A DNA stretch of 64,000 nt. Source: Prosthecochloris marina. GTDB lineage: Bacteria; Bacteroidota; Chlorobiia; Chlorobiales; Chlorobiaceae. Location: positions 1 through 64,000 of the forward strand of contig NZ_PDNZ01000011.1 in assembly GCF_003182595.1 (NCBI RefSeq), written 5' to 3'. Numbering within the stretch: position 1 is the first letter of the stretch; every line of letters starts with the position of its first letter. Shown in pieces: positions 28,146 through 36,497 of this stretch. The notes beneath the pieces are model-generated. The model searched no databases. It worked only from the letters and a program-made list of their open reading frames with translations, and was not told where the DNA came from. A program made the translations under genes and the position numbers.

Positions 28146-28956
28146 ACAGATACAATGTCGTTTCGTGAGAACTGAACTGGGAAAACGGGAACGGCTCTGC
28201 CGAGACAGCGGCTACCCCGTTACCGAGAAAATTGGGGGCGATGCCACTCCCGGTTTGTGCATAGACTATAAGCGGCACACCGCTTTCCCTGCCCGCCTGC
28301 AGAAGCGTATCGAAACTTCCATTAGACATCGTCATGCCCGTAGCAATGATCATATCGCAGTCATAAATGATCGTATACATATCCTGCTCGATCACTTGGC
28401 CATCCTGGGTAGCGTGAAGATTGAAATCGCAAGGCATACAGATACCGCCGGCATTCTCTATGGCTTTAACCAACGGATTCACTACCCCAATCAACGCCAC
28501 CCTTGTACCGGGGTCTATATTCACCAATGATGTAATTGCAGCATCACGATGCTTCGCCCGCTCAACCGCAGTACCTCCGGGAAGTGCAAACGGCCTTGCC
28601 TTGGAATTGTTTTCATGAGGATGCACAAGGTTGAAGTACGCGTCAAGAGCCGCGACCCGAACCGGCAGCCGCTCATCTTCCAACAAACTGCTCACTCTTT
28701 TCCCTGGCAATTCGTGCGCAATTTCATCCGAAAGCTCATTCTCCTCGATCGAGCATGCTCCGAAAGAGGTTTCCGCTCGCAACAGCAGATAATTGTTGCG
28801 GTACCTTTGTGACGTTTCAGTCAACCGTGTCCCTTGCTTAATGTGAAAAGCTCCGCTTATGCACACATCGCCCGGATCCCGTTCGAACTGATTCTCGAGA
28901 ACCGACCCAACCAGATCATGGATGGTCGCAGCTCTACAGTTGACACCCTCACTCAT
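28135..28956 (-). CDS. DUF364 (putative heavy-metal chelation) family protein
   Basis: The 273-residue protein starts at ATG 28956, chosen because AGAAGGAGG lies just upstream; an in-frame ATG 33 bases earlier lacks one. The C-terminal half shows the DUF364 features: GTRVALIGVVNPLVKAIENA, DCDMIIATGMTMSNGSFDTLL and a GVPLIVYAQTGSG loop. The N-terminal part fits the DUF4213 domain that often precedes it. The family is described as putative heavy-metal chelation, without proven chemistry. The gene overlaps the ATP-grasp gene by eight bases and the MFS gene by 11, tying it to the pathway. Confidence 0.78.
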   Translation of the reverse strand: MSEGVNCRAATIHDLVGSVLENQFERDPGDVCISGAFHIKQGTRLTETSQRYRNNYLLLRAETSFGACSIEENELSDEIAHELPGKRVSSLLEDERLPVRVAALDAYFNLVHPHENNSKARPFALPGGTAVERAKHRDAAITSLVNIDPGTRVALIGVVNPLVKAIENAGGICMPCDFNLHATQDGQVIEQDMYTIIYDCDMIIATGMTMSNGSFDTLLQAGRESGVPLIVYAQTGSGIAPNFLGNGVAAVSAEPFPFSQFSSHETTLYLYVS

Positions 28957-30226
28957 TGACTTCCTCCTTCTCACTTGTTGAAACTTCAATTTTCAAAGAT
29001 TCCGCTGCATTCTCGGCAATCGCTCTTGCAGCGCCACCATTCGGATCCACGGCAACCAGATGCCCTATGTAACACCCGTTGTCTATAGGCTCGTTGACGT
29101 GCCCGCCCACTTTCGCATCCAGGTGCCACCGGGTCACATGCGCATTGTTCTCCAGCGTTTCAATACCGGAAATGCTTTTCACCACCCCCCCTAGATCCGG
29201 CATCAAAAACTTGATCGCCGCGCTCCCTGCACCGTTCCGCTCATGGATCATCGACGGCTTTTCACCAATGGCAAGGCGCACAAACGCTTCAACAAGGCTT
29301 TTGCCTGTAACATGCTCGATAAGCTCACTGATATAGTTCCCTGCCGGACGCGGATTTATTTCAACGATTCTCGGACCACGTTCCGTAAGCTTGATTTCCG
29401 TGTGACTTATTCCATTATCGAATCCGATCGCTTCCAGCGCAGATTCAGCCAATTCGCAAGCCTCTTCAGCAAGCTTGTCATCGAGCTGAGCCGGAAACAT
29501 ATGCCCATCTTCGATGAAAAACGGCGTCCCGCTGATACTCTTGTCCGTCACGCCTATAATCGTTGTCTTCCCATCGATTGTAATTGCCTCCACACTTACC
29601 TCTTCCCCACTCATGTACTCCTCGATCAAACATGCCGTATCACGTTTCTGATCCCGGAAGTTTGTCTCGAATTCCATAATCGCCCTGCAGGACTCTCTGA
29701 GCTCATCTCCGTTATGCACCATACGCACAAAAGCACTCGAAGCAAGATCGGTCGGCTTTATAACCAAGGGGTAGCCCAAGTCATTTCCGGCATGCAATGC
29801 CTCTTCGACCGAGTTCACAACGTCAAAGCCCGGATTAGCCAACCCATGCTGCGTGAGCGCCTTACGGACCTGGTCCTTACGTCGGGCAACCGTGCTGTTC
29901 TTCGGAAACGGATGAGGAAGCTCGAGCCGTTCGGCCACGCGGGTGACCGTTGTGATGTAATAGTCACAGATAGTGAGAACCGCATCGAACGCCTCACGCT
30001 TGTGGATACCTTCAAGCACCTCACATAAGCCATCGATGTCGTTCGTTTCGGTCACGATAGTATTTTTCGCACCGGCAACAACGGGGTGATCTTTCCCCTC
30101 TTGTGCACCATAGTGAGAAGGATTTCTGGTGACAAAGGAGTATTCATGCCCGAGTTTCTTGATCATGGGTGGCAATAAACGGGCGGTTCCTCCAACCCAG
30201 CTCTCGATCATCAGTATATGCGCCAT
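28949..30226 (-). CDS. ATP-grasp ligase, candidate metallophore peptide/amide synthetase
   Basis: The 425-residue protein has an N-terminal Rossmann-like pre-ATP-grasp domain, then an ATP-grasp core: GYPLVIKPTDLASSAFV (ATP-binding Lys), CLIEEYMSGEEVSVEAI and the metal-binding HTEIKLTERGPRIVEINPRPAG. It resembles the group that joins amino acids through acyl-phosphate intermediates. Placed between a cysteine-synthase-like enzyme and a DUF364 protein, it would form an amide bond in a small product. It starts seven bases after the PLP enzyme gene. Confidence 0.85.
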   Translation of the reverse strand: MAHILMIESWVGGTARLLPPMIKKLGHEYSFVTRNPSHYGAQEGKDHPVVAGAKNTIVTETNDIDGLCEVLEGIHKREAFDAVLTICDYYITTVTRVAERLELPHPFPKNSTVARRKDQVRKALTQHGLANPGFDVVNSVEEALHAGNDLGYPLVIKPTDLASSAFVRMVHNGDELRESCRAIMEFETNFRDQKRDTACLIEEYMSGEEVSVEAITIDGKTTIIGVTDKSISGTPFFIEDGHMFPAQLDDKLAEEACELAESALEAIGFDNGISHTEIKLTERGPRIVEINPRPAGNYISELIEHVTGKSLVEAFVRLAIGEKPSMIHERNGAGSAAIKFLMPDLGGVVKSISGIETLENNAHVTRWHLDAKVGGHVNEPIDNGCYIGHLVAVDPNGGAARAIAENAAESLKIEVSTSEKEEVNE

Positions 30227-30233
30227 TTTTCGT

Positions 30234-31238
30234 TTATTTTTTGATTGTATATGTTCTGCGACTCCAGTTCAACGTGCACCAGTCAAGAGAGATTTCATTC
30301 ATACCATGTATGGTTGTGGGAGCAAGAGAATCTCTATCCGAAACCTCCTCATCGCCCGTAAAAACCGCATCGATGTAACGATGCCCCGTATCGGGCATGA
30401 TGAACACATAATTTCCACGATGATCAGCCTCAGCCTCATATCTGGCAACCAGATAAGCACAACCGCTCGACAGTCCCGCAAATATCGCGTAATCTCTAAG
30501 AAGGTGTATGGCCCCAACCCGTGAGTAGTTAAATGACACCCAATGAATGTCGTCATACAGTTCATGCCTGACATTCTGAAACTCGATCGATGAACCTATT
30601 CCGGCAACCAGCATATCCGGATCCTGAACGCCCTGACTACCAAACGTCACACTGCCGAACGGCTCTATACCAATCAGCCTGACATCCTCGTTATCACATC
30701 GTAGATAACTGGTTATCCCACCGGTCGAGCAACCGGATCCCACTGCACCCACAACAGTAAGGTTTTCAGTACCCACCTCCCGTATTATCTGTTTGGCAAC
30801 ATCTTCATAACCCAGATAATGAATATCATCGTGGTACTGCCGCATCCAGTAGTGATTCCGCTCTTTCTTCATCACATCCAGCACCTTTTCGACCCGGAAC
30901 TTCTGGTCCAGCTTCAAGGTTGTTTGTGCCGGTATTTTTTCCACGTTCGCCCCAAGGTTTTCAAGCAATGCGGCAAGGCTTTTATTGATGGTGGTAGACG
31001 CAACGATGCGGGACTTCAACCCATGTTTGTGACAAGCCATAGCAAGAGCGTAAGCGTACAAACCGCTGGAACTATCGATGAGTGTTGTTTTCGTATCGAT
31101 GCGCCCCTCATCGAGAAGACGCTCGACAGCCGTTATTGTGGAATACAGCTTCATTGTCTCGAACCGCAATGCGAAAAGGTTGCTTTCAAGCTTTATGATC
31201 GCCGGTTTTTTCATGGCGTCAGCTATGTGATCGTACAT
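30234..31238 (-). CDS. Cysteine-synthase-like PLP enzyme (SbnA-type fold)
   Basis: From ATG 31238 the product is 334 residues. Motifs of the beta-replacement PLP fold are present: the Schiff-base Lys is probably Lys30 in RFETMKLYST, the asparagine-type loop reads DSSSGLYAYALA, the phosphate loop is GSGCSTGGITSYL, and the C-terminal MPDTGHRYID is standard. It differs from housekeeping CysK in the substrate loop. SbnA of staphyloferrin B uses O-phosphoserine and glutamate on this fold; a kinase directly upstream could supply such a phospho-amino acid. The start overlaps-by-one with the kinase stop (TGATATG), against an alternative start 32 codons earlier inside that gene. Confidence 0.82.
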   Translation of the reverse strand: MYDHIADAMKKPAIIKLESNLFALRFETMKLYSTITAVERLLDEGRIDTKTTLIDSSSGLYAYALAMACHKHGLKSRIVASTTINKSLAALLENLGANVEKIPAQTTLKLDQKFRVEKVLDVMKKERNHYWMRQYHDDIHYLGYEDVAKQIIREVGTENLTVVGAVGSGCSTGGITSYLRCDNEDVRLIGIEPFGSVTFGSQGVQDPDMLVAGIGSSIEFQNVRHELYDDIHWVSFNYSRVGAIHLLRDYAIFAGLSSGCAYLVARYEAEADHRGNYVFIMPDTGHRYIDAVFTGDEEVSDRDSLAPTTIHGMNEISLDWCTLNWSRRTYTIKK

Positions 31239-31239
31239 A

Positions 31240-32112
31240 TCAAAACCCCGCTTGTGTATATTGAATCTGGTGTCCGAGCGATCTGGCAAAAGCCGCGACG
31301 TCAGCCACCATTGTTTCCAAAGGATTGCGTGCATAGAGATACCCGATAAGCGTTCCCGTATGCGCTACGAATATTCCGTCAGCCCCGAAATGTTCTTTAT
31401 AATTCAGGAATGAATCCAGATTTTTTTTCGGCAGCACGTTTTGTGACAAAATCGCACTTTGTGTCGCACACTCCGCTAGCCTCCTATAATCCCGATTATC
31501 GAAAGCGCTGATGGCTGAATCGAGGTTCCTGCTATACTCTCGCAGCTTTTTGCGATAATGCATCAACAGCAGTTCATAGGTCCCCTCCGTTTCGACCCGT
31601 CCACCTTCATCTATGTAATAACAATGAAGCTGGGGCTTGGAGCTGAATGTTCTGACAGTCTGCTGCATATCACTCAGGTACAAGGCATAGCGGTTTATGA
31701 AAACGCTGTCGGACCGCTCTATCCCCTTCAAAATTTTCGATACTGACTTTTGATCCGTGACTCTGCCATTTATTTTGTCGAGACAACGGATGGTAGCCAC
31801 AATGTCCGCTGTTGAACTCGACATCCCTTTTCCGGTAACGAGCTCCGAATAAAAACCCCATTCTCCTTTCGGCCGCTTGGTTTTATGAAGTGCTCCGTAG
31901 AGATCGATTGCTTTCATGCTACGAGGTTTTTCTTTTGCAACATGCTCTATATTGTCACAATCGCTGTTCATGAAATGCACCCAGCTGAACTTTCTTGCAT
32001 GAAGAGAAATAACACTGATCGATATGTTCCTGTTTATGTGAAACGGCCCCTGAATGATCTCACCTACCGTTCCATGACACACTCCCGTAAATCGTTTTTC
32101 ATTCTGTAACAT
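31240..32112 (-). CDS. GHMP kinase, PduX-like (amino-acid kinase candidate)
   Basis: The 290-residue protein has the three GHMP motifs: HGTVGEIIQGPF near residue 13 (as in PduX, where this replaces the common PGRV start), the ATP loop GKGMSSSTAD, and the C-terminal GADGIFVAHTGTLIGYL. PduX phosphorylates L-threonine for cobalamin side-chain synthesis. Here it is the first gene of an operon with a PLP enzyme, so a role in making O-phosphothreonine or O-phosphoserine as precursor is attractive. I chose ATG 32112 because homology begins there; the frame is open 27 codons further. No strong ribosome site is visible. Confidence 0.75.
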   Translation of the reverse strand: MLQNEKRFTGVCHGTVGEIIQGPFHINRNISISVISLHARKFSWVHFMNSDCDNIEHVAKEKPRSMKAIDLYGALHKTKRPKGEWGFYSELVTGKGMSSSTADIVATIRCLDKINGRVTDQKSVSKILKGIERSDSVFINRYALYLSDMQQTVRTFSSKPQLHCYYIDEGGRVETEGTYELLLMHYRKKLREYSRNLDSAISAFDNRDYRRLAECATQSAILSQNVLPKKNLDSFLNYKEHFGADGIFVAHTGTLIGYLYARNPLETMVADVAAFARSLGHQIQYTQAGF

Positions 32113-32429
32113 GACCCATGAACTAGTTTTGAAATCAACAAAACCGGACACTTTGAAACCCCGAATTCTTAGGACAGCAAAAACAAAAAACACCTTTAAA
32201 GTCGGTCAAAAGCACCTTCTTTTTACAACACAACCCTCTAAAAAAAAGGCCTTACAAAACCTCACTCTTTACAACAAAAGTATATCGAGACAAGCATGAC
32301 CTGCAGCAGGTTTTCCAACCATCTTGTTATACAGTAAACGCTTATCTCTCAAGCACAACGCTTCTGCGAACAGGAGTCTGCAGAAGAAAAACCGCCAAAC
32401 TCGATCAACACGCTTCAGTTTATGATTTA

Positions 32430-32452
32430 TTTTTATTTAGACAAAGTAAAAA
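32430..32452 (-). promoter_or_regulatory. Conserved 23-bp palindromic box upstream of metallophore operon
   Basis: It differs at one of 23 positions from the copy at 44616-44638; the reverse-strand core is TACTTTGTCTAAATA. It lies about 320 bases upstream of the kinase start and downstream of the cobalamin riboswitch, facing the operon. If it is a promoter/operator, the operon can be transcribed from here without passing the riboswitch. Confidence 0.65.
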
Positions 32453-32687
32453 AATAAAAAAAATAAAAAACAGATAGTAATGACCGATTACCCTACTTTT
32501 GGCGACAAACCCTTACAACACATTCCGTGTACCACAAGGACAAGGTCCATCAGGACAAAACCGACCGATGGCAGAGCAAAAAAAGTAATCACAGGGCTGT
32601 ACAGCCCATTGCATACGACAACAACATTTTTTGAAAATTACACTGAAACGTTACCGAAACTATAACCCGTAGTTCATAAACCGGTAG

Positions 32688-32915
32688 TGTGGCACTGGCA
32701 GGTCTCCTGACTTTATAACGAAATGCATCATGTACATGGCCTTCCCGTGGATTTCCAGGCGGAAATCAACATAACACAGTGACCGTACATACCTCCGATA
32801 CTGCAACATGGAGCCATGAAGCAGTTCACGGAAGCTTTCCGTCATTACAGTTGCGGGTACAGTGTACGAATCTCACGTACTTCCCTATTCTCCGGCTTTT
32901 AAACCGGCACCAACC
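32688..32915 (-). ncRNA. Cobalamin (B12) riboswitch
   Basis: On the reverse strand the region shows the conserved elements of the adenosylcobalamin aptamer in order: GCCGGTTTAAAAGCCGG with GAGAATAGGGAA, the core ACCCGCAACTGTAATGACGG, a variable domain, GGGAAGGCC and the terminal B12-box AAAGTCAGGAGACCTGCC. A GTGG/CCAC pairing closes the element. The next gene on the strand is the PduX-like kinase, about 570 bases away. A perfect GGGCTGTACAGCCC palindrome at 32594-32607 follows, with a T-run about ten bases beyond, possibly the expression platform. No reading frame of useful size lies between, so it controls the operon through a long leader or is an orphan. Confidence 0.88.
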
Positions 32916-33016
32916 ACAAAAGAAAGAACAGTATTATGACTGTGTAAATACAAAAAAAATCTCGTACTCACAAACATAGAACAAAATATATAAGCCAACA
33001 ACCATCTACAAAATGT

Positions 33017-33664
33017 TCACTGCCGGAACACTGGACTCGCAACAACATATCCCAGGATCATTCCCCGGGCCTGCTGTTCATAACGAATTTCAACAACATC
33101 TTTTTCCTTCACCTCAAAACCGCAACGGGTAATCAATGCACACAAATCACCACATGTGAATACATGGAAAGATCTATGCCCTGACTTGGAAGCCCACTGC
33201 TGATAATGTTTCAGGTTCTCCTCAGTTTCCGCATGACAATACGTCGGCACGACAAGCAATCCTGATGGCTTGATTACACGATGAACCTCTCTCAACGCAA
33301 CCTCTGGTGTTTTCATGACATGCAGGGAGTTCAGAATAACGACCGCATCGAACGTCCTGGGGGAAAAACAAAGTTCATATGCACTTCGAGTATGAAACGT
33401 TATGTTTCGCAAACCCGACACCACAGCGTTTTGCCGTGCCACAGCGATCATTTCCGGTTCCAGATCCACTGCATCGACTTGACTGACTTGCCGTGCCAAC
33501 GCTCGTGACACAACACCGGTACCGGCACCGACATCAAGAACACGATTAACCTGGCCTATATCACTGCAGATTCTATCGACCAAAGCACTTCTGTCTTGAC
33601 TGGTCTGTTTGTCGAAGTCCCGGGCACTCTTTGCCCAGAACGAAGCATTTTCATTGAAAACCAT
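33017..33664 (-). CDS. Class I SAM-dependent methyltransferase
   Basis: The 215-residue protein has the glycine-rich SAM loop VLDVGAGTGVVSRAL near residue 42, an acidic residue after strand 2 (VDAVDLEPEM) and the post-core FDAVVILNSLHVM. This is the UbiE/Methyltransf_11 type, acting on a small molecule. It lies upstream of the cobalamin riboswitch on the same strand, with a partial copy of the metal box before its start. Possible roles are tailoring of the metallophore or of a tetrapyrrole or quinone; the substrate cannot be read from sequence. Confidence 0.85.
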   Translation of the reverse strand: MVFNENASFWAKSARDFDKQTSQDRSALVDRICSDIGQVNRVLDVGAGTGVVSRALARQVSQVDAVDLEPEMIAVARQNAVVSGLRNITFHTRSAYELCFSPRTFDAVVILNSLHVMKTPEVALREVHRVIKPSGLLVVPTYCHAETEENLKHYQQWASKSGHRSFHVFTCGDLCALITRCGFEVKEKDVVEIRYEQQARGMILGYVVASPVFRQ

Positions 33665-33823
33665 TCATACCATTCTTTACACTTTATTCATCACGGCTCG
33701 ATACAACCGGAGGCAAAAAAACAATCGAATCGCTCGATGGCATGTCATACTGTGCGTCATAAGCTTTTTACGGATCCGAAGCTTACTGACGCACATGTAT
33801 TCAAATTCACTCACCACAATTAT

Positions 33824-33846
33824 CTATACTAAATCTAAATAAAAGC
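33824..33846 (-). promoter_or_regulatory. Partial copy of the palindromic box
   Basis: The forward-strand TCTAAATAAAA at 33834-33844 matches the right half of the conserved box, while the left half (CTATACTAAA) diverges. It lies about 160 bases upstream of the methyltransferase start. It may be a weaker operator; support is limited. Confidence 0.3.
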
Positions 33847-33869
33847 ATCTCGAAAAACCAATTGCAAAG

Positions 33870-34910
33870 TCACTGTTTTACAGCGGCGAGTATATAGCTC
33901 GATTTGTCGGAACCTGTTCTTTGCACCCTGTAATCCGCGAATCCCGCTTCACGCAAAGCATCTTCAAGCAGCTCCTGGTTCAGAAAATGCGTCGGATACC
34001 CTAACATTTTTGTCGTTACTTCTCTAACGGTTTTCTCTTTCTGGCGACCATATTGTGTTCCTGGATCCATATTTTGAGTCACGAAAACACCGCCGCTTTT
34101 TAATGCACCTGCGATTTTTTTGATTGTCTCATGAAAATTTTCGACAAAAATGTGCAGTACGAATGATGACAGTACCAAATCATAGGCCTGTTCCGGCAAC
34201 ATATCCCGACGTAAATCAAAAGGCAGTACAGAAATCCTGTCGCGATAATCGGAATTTTGAAAACCTGGTTCAATCAAACTCGTGATTTTAGGTATGTCGG
34301 CGATCACAGCGGATAATGAAGGATTCCTGTCAAGCAACGCCGTTGTATAATGACCATGATTACCGCCTATATCACACATTTTTTTAGCCGACATGAACTG
34401 CGGCAAGTCCACGATGAAAGCGACTGCATCCTGTAATGTACCTCGCATCGCAAACTGAGCCGGCCCCAGCAGAAAATTCATGTTACCGGTGCTTGACATT
34501 TTTTTCCCATAATCGCCTTCATGATTTCTCACCGGTCGATCACGTAAAAAAGCGCGCATTGCGGAACAGGCTGAATCCCCTATCTGCTCCTGCATTTCGA
34601 GAATATTTCCCTGATAAAAAGGCGAACTTGACACGAGAAACTCTGCCGCCTGTGAAGAGTTGACATAGCAGCCGTCACTGTTGACAACCAGCTTCCTCGC
34701 TTTCAGAAAATCGAGTAATGCCTGCAAAATTGGCCCGTCGAGAGGAACGTGCCGAGAAATCTGATCCGGCGTGACAGGGGATTCCATGATATCGAAAAGT
34801 TTTACACGAACAGACTCCATAAACAGTCGCGAAGCGATACCGTCGATAAGGACACTTTCGATACCGGAAAAATCATGTTCTGGTTTTTGCATGTTCATAT
34901 CTTTCTCCAT
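33870..34910 (-). CDS. O-methyltransferase (two-domain, winged-helix dimerisation type)
   Basis: The 346-residue protein has an N-terminal winged-helix domain (residues about 20-105, typical dimerisation domain) and a C-terminal SAM domain with KKMCDIGGNHGHYTTALL, the acidic IADIPKI and DLVLSSFVLHIF motifs. This is the plant-OMT-like group that includes BchU and CrtF in phototrophs. No pigment genes are nearby, so I do not assign it to bacteriochlorophyll. It is separated by about 200 bases from the second methyltransferase. The start at 34910 gives MEKDMNMQ; a second ATG three residues on is possible. Confidence 0.82.
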   Translation of the reverse strand: MEKDMNMQKPEHDFSGIESVLIDGIASRLFMESVRVKLFDIMESPVTPDQISRHVPLDGPILQALLDFLKARKLVVNSDGCYVNSSQAAEFLVSSSPFYQGNILEMQEQIGDSACSAMRAFLRDRPVRNHEGDYGKKMSSTGNMNFLLGPAQFAMRGTLQDAVAFIVDLPQFMSAKKMCDIGGNHGHYTTALLDRNPSLSAVIADIPKITSLIEPGFQNSDYRDRISVLPFDLRRDMLPEQAYDLVLSSFVLHIFVENFHETIKKIAGALKSGGVFVTQNMDPGTQYGRQKEKTVREVTTKMLGYPTHFLNQELLEDALREAGFADYRVQRTGSDKSSYILAAVKQ

Positions 34911-34978
34911 TTTTGTTATTAGTTACTTATTACTTCCGGGGTTCACCGTCGAAATCGGTATCGAAACCGCCGCCAGTT

Positions 34979-35006
34979 CGGGCAGCCACAGGGGGCTGCC
35001 CCTACA
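34979..35006. repeat. GCCCCTAC-ended hairpin repeat
   Basis: GGGCAGCC and GGCTGCCC pair around a six-base loop and are followed by CCTAC, like one end of the palindrome at 3219-3246. It is a short dispersed repeat in the 333-base gap upstream of the O-methyltransferase, next to a MITE-like element. Confidence 0.55.
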
Positions 35007-35056
35007 CTTTGCCAACTGCCGACTGATTCCTTTTCTCCCACCTCACCCCCTCTCCA

Positions 35057-35250
35057 TTTTTAGGGCACCCCTATGTATTGTCATGAGTCCCGATTGCATC
35101 GGGATGCAAGGCGAACGGTGTCCCGATTGAATCGGGATAAACTTCGAAACCGGAGTCCCGACAGGTCGGGATGAGGATTTCGATCCCGACTCGTCGGGAC
35201 AACGAAGCAATTGGAACGCGGAATAAATACATAGAGGTGTCCCTTAAAAG
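35057..35250. mobile_element. MITE-like element 1 (about 194 bp)
   Basis: Imperfect terminal inverted repeats bound this element: TTTTTAGGGCACCCCTATGT on the left and the complement of ACATAGAGGTGTCCCTTAAAA on the right. Inside is a run of four short dyads of the TCCCGA-TCGGGA type. A shorter element with the same ends and inner borders (TTGTCATGAG, CGCGGAATAAAT) is at 37322-37422. There is no transposase frame, so it would be non-autonomous. The stop codon of the outer-membrane protein gene lies inside its right end. Confidence 0.65.
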
Positions 35251-36497
35251 GTTAAACGAAATGCCGTATATACATTTGTATTGTTCTTCAACTGACCGAA
35301 AAATGTTGAGGAATCATCACCGAAAAACAGATTTCCTCCAATGACAAAACTCGCGTCATCCGTATAGTCATACGTGATTCTCGGCCTGAGATAGCCGTCA
35401 TTGTCACTTGGGGAATAATAGACCGGAACCGACAATTCAATTGTCTGGTTCAAGAGCAGCTTCGTCGCCTGTATTGTCAATACATGACGATACTCGTCCT
35501 TTTTCGTCTTACCTGCAGTCTCCTCATACTCGTCATAGTCAAGCATCGCTTCCAGAAAATACTGGACACTGAGATTACAATCCTTCGCTATATCCTGCGT
35601 ATAGCCTATAAGGCCGCGAATTTCGGAGTTACTCACCGATGGATCGGATCCCTCGCTATCATTCAAAGACCGGTAATACGCAAATTCCAGATTCCCGATT
35701 CCGCTAAAGACGCTCCCCCGAACACTGCCACCGTAGACATGCAATCTGTGATGGTTCTTCTCACGGAACAGTGCGTCATAATCCGGTGTTTTCCAGAATC
35801 CCCGGTAGCCATAGAGCGCGTATTCATAATTGTTCACGTTTTTATGGACTCGAATCGCTATTTCATGATCATCAAACCACGTATCGGGAGTATGGACAGC
35901 CACGGCAGCCTTATCCCCCGCTATGCTTCCCGACAGAGGAGACCAATGAGAGATATATTCACCCGTTATGTATCTGTCTGGATCGAATTGGGGAGTATAG
36001 ACCAGATCGACGTTGACGATGTCGGAAAAAAATCCCAGCTTCACGGCATCTGACGGCGCTTTTAAATATTCCGGATCTCGGCCGATGAAAAACGATTGCC
36101 AGTCCTTGGGAAAAAGGTCATTCAAAAAAACCAGGTCTCCGGTACCCCATGTCAGTATCTGGCGGCCGATCTTGACATCCATATACTCTGTAGGCCTGGC
36201 AAAAAACCACAGTTCACGTGTATCATACTTCACCTCCTCGAGTACCCAGTCAGCATAGACATCCCCCCTGTACTGCACGTCGAATGCATCCGCGTATCCC
36301 CGGCACTCGATCTGCAAACGCTGCTCCATCACCGAGGCATCCTGTTCGTAAGGATCATCCCTCAAACGAAGCCCGCCGAGTACTTCCACGAATCCGTTCA
36401 TTTCCAGCTCCGGTGCATCCTGTGCAGCAGCTGTAAAGGATGTGATCGCCATTGCACAGAAGAACAGCATACCGGCAAGTGTTGTACAAGGTTTCAT
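35244..36497 (-). CDS. Outer-membrane beta-barrel protein of an RND-associated operon (DUF1302-like)
   Basis: The 417-residue protein has a signal peptide (LAGMLFFCAMAITSFTAAAQ) and alternating beta strands ending in AFRLTF, as in outer-membrane barrels. The early MNGFVEVLGGLRLRDDPYEQ and GRQILTWGTGDLVFLNDLFP motifs are found in porin-like proteins that accompany RND/MMPL transporters. It overlaps the LolA-like gene by four bases. Its TAA stop lies within the right end of MITE-like element 1, so the native end may have been altered slightly. Function is probably export of, or contact with, a hydrophobic cargo; inference. Confidence 0.75.
   Translation of the reverse strand: MKPCTTLAGMLFFCAMAITSFTAAAQDAPELEMNGFVEVLGGLRLRDDPYEQDASVMEQRLQIECRGYADAFDVQYRGDVYADWVLEEVKYDTRELWFFARPTEYMDVKIGRQILTWGTGDLVFLNDLFPKDWQSFFIGRDPEYLKAPSDAVKLGFFSDIVNVDLVYTPQFDPDRYITGEYISHWSPLSGSIAGDKAAVAVHTPDTWFDDHEIAIRVHKNVNNYEYALYGYRGFWKTPDYDALFREKNHHRLHVYGGSVRGSVFSGIGNLEFAYYRSLNDSEGSDPSVSNSEIRGLIGYTQDIAKDCNLSVQYFLEAMLDYDEYEETAGKTKKDEYRHVLTIQATKLLLNQTIELSVPVYYSPSDNDGYLRPRITYDYTDDASFVIGGNLFFGDDSSTFFGQLKNNTNVYTAFRLTF

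Noticed and set aside
32660..32845. A 61-codon reverse frame upstream of the metallophore operon
   Set aside because: It lies inside the cobalamin riboswitch, whose conserved bases explain the sequence.
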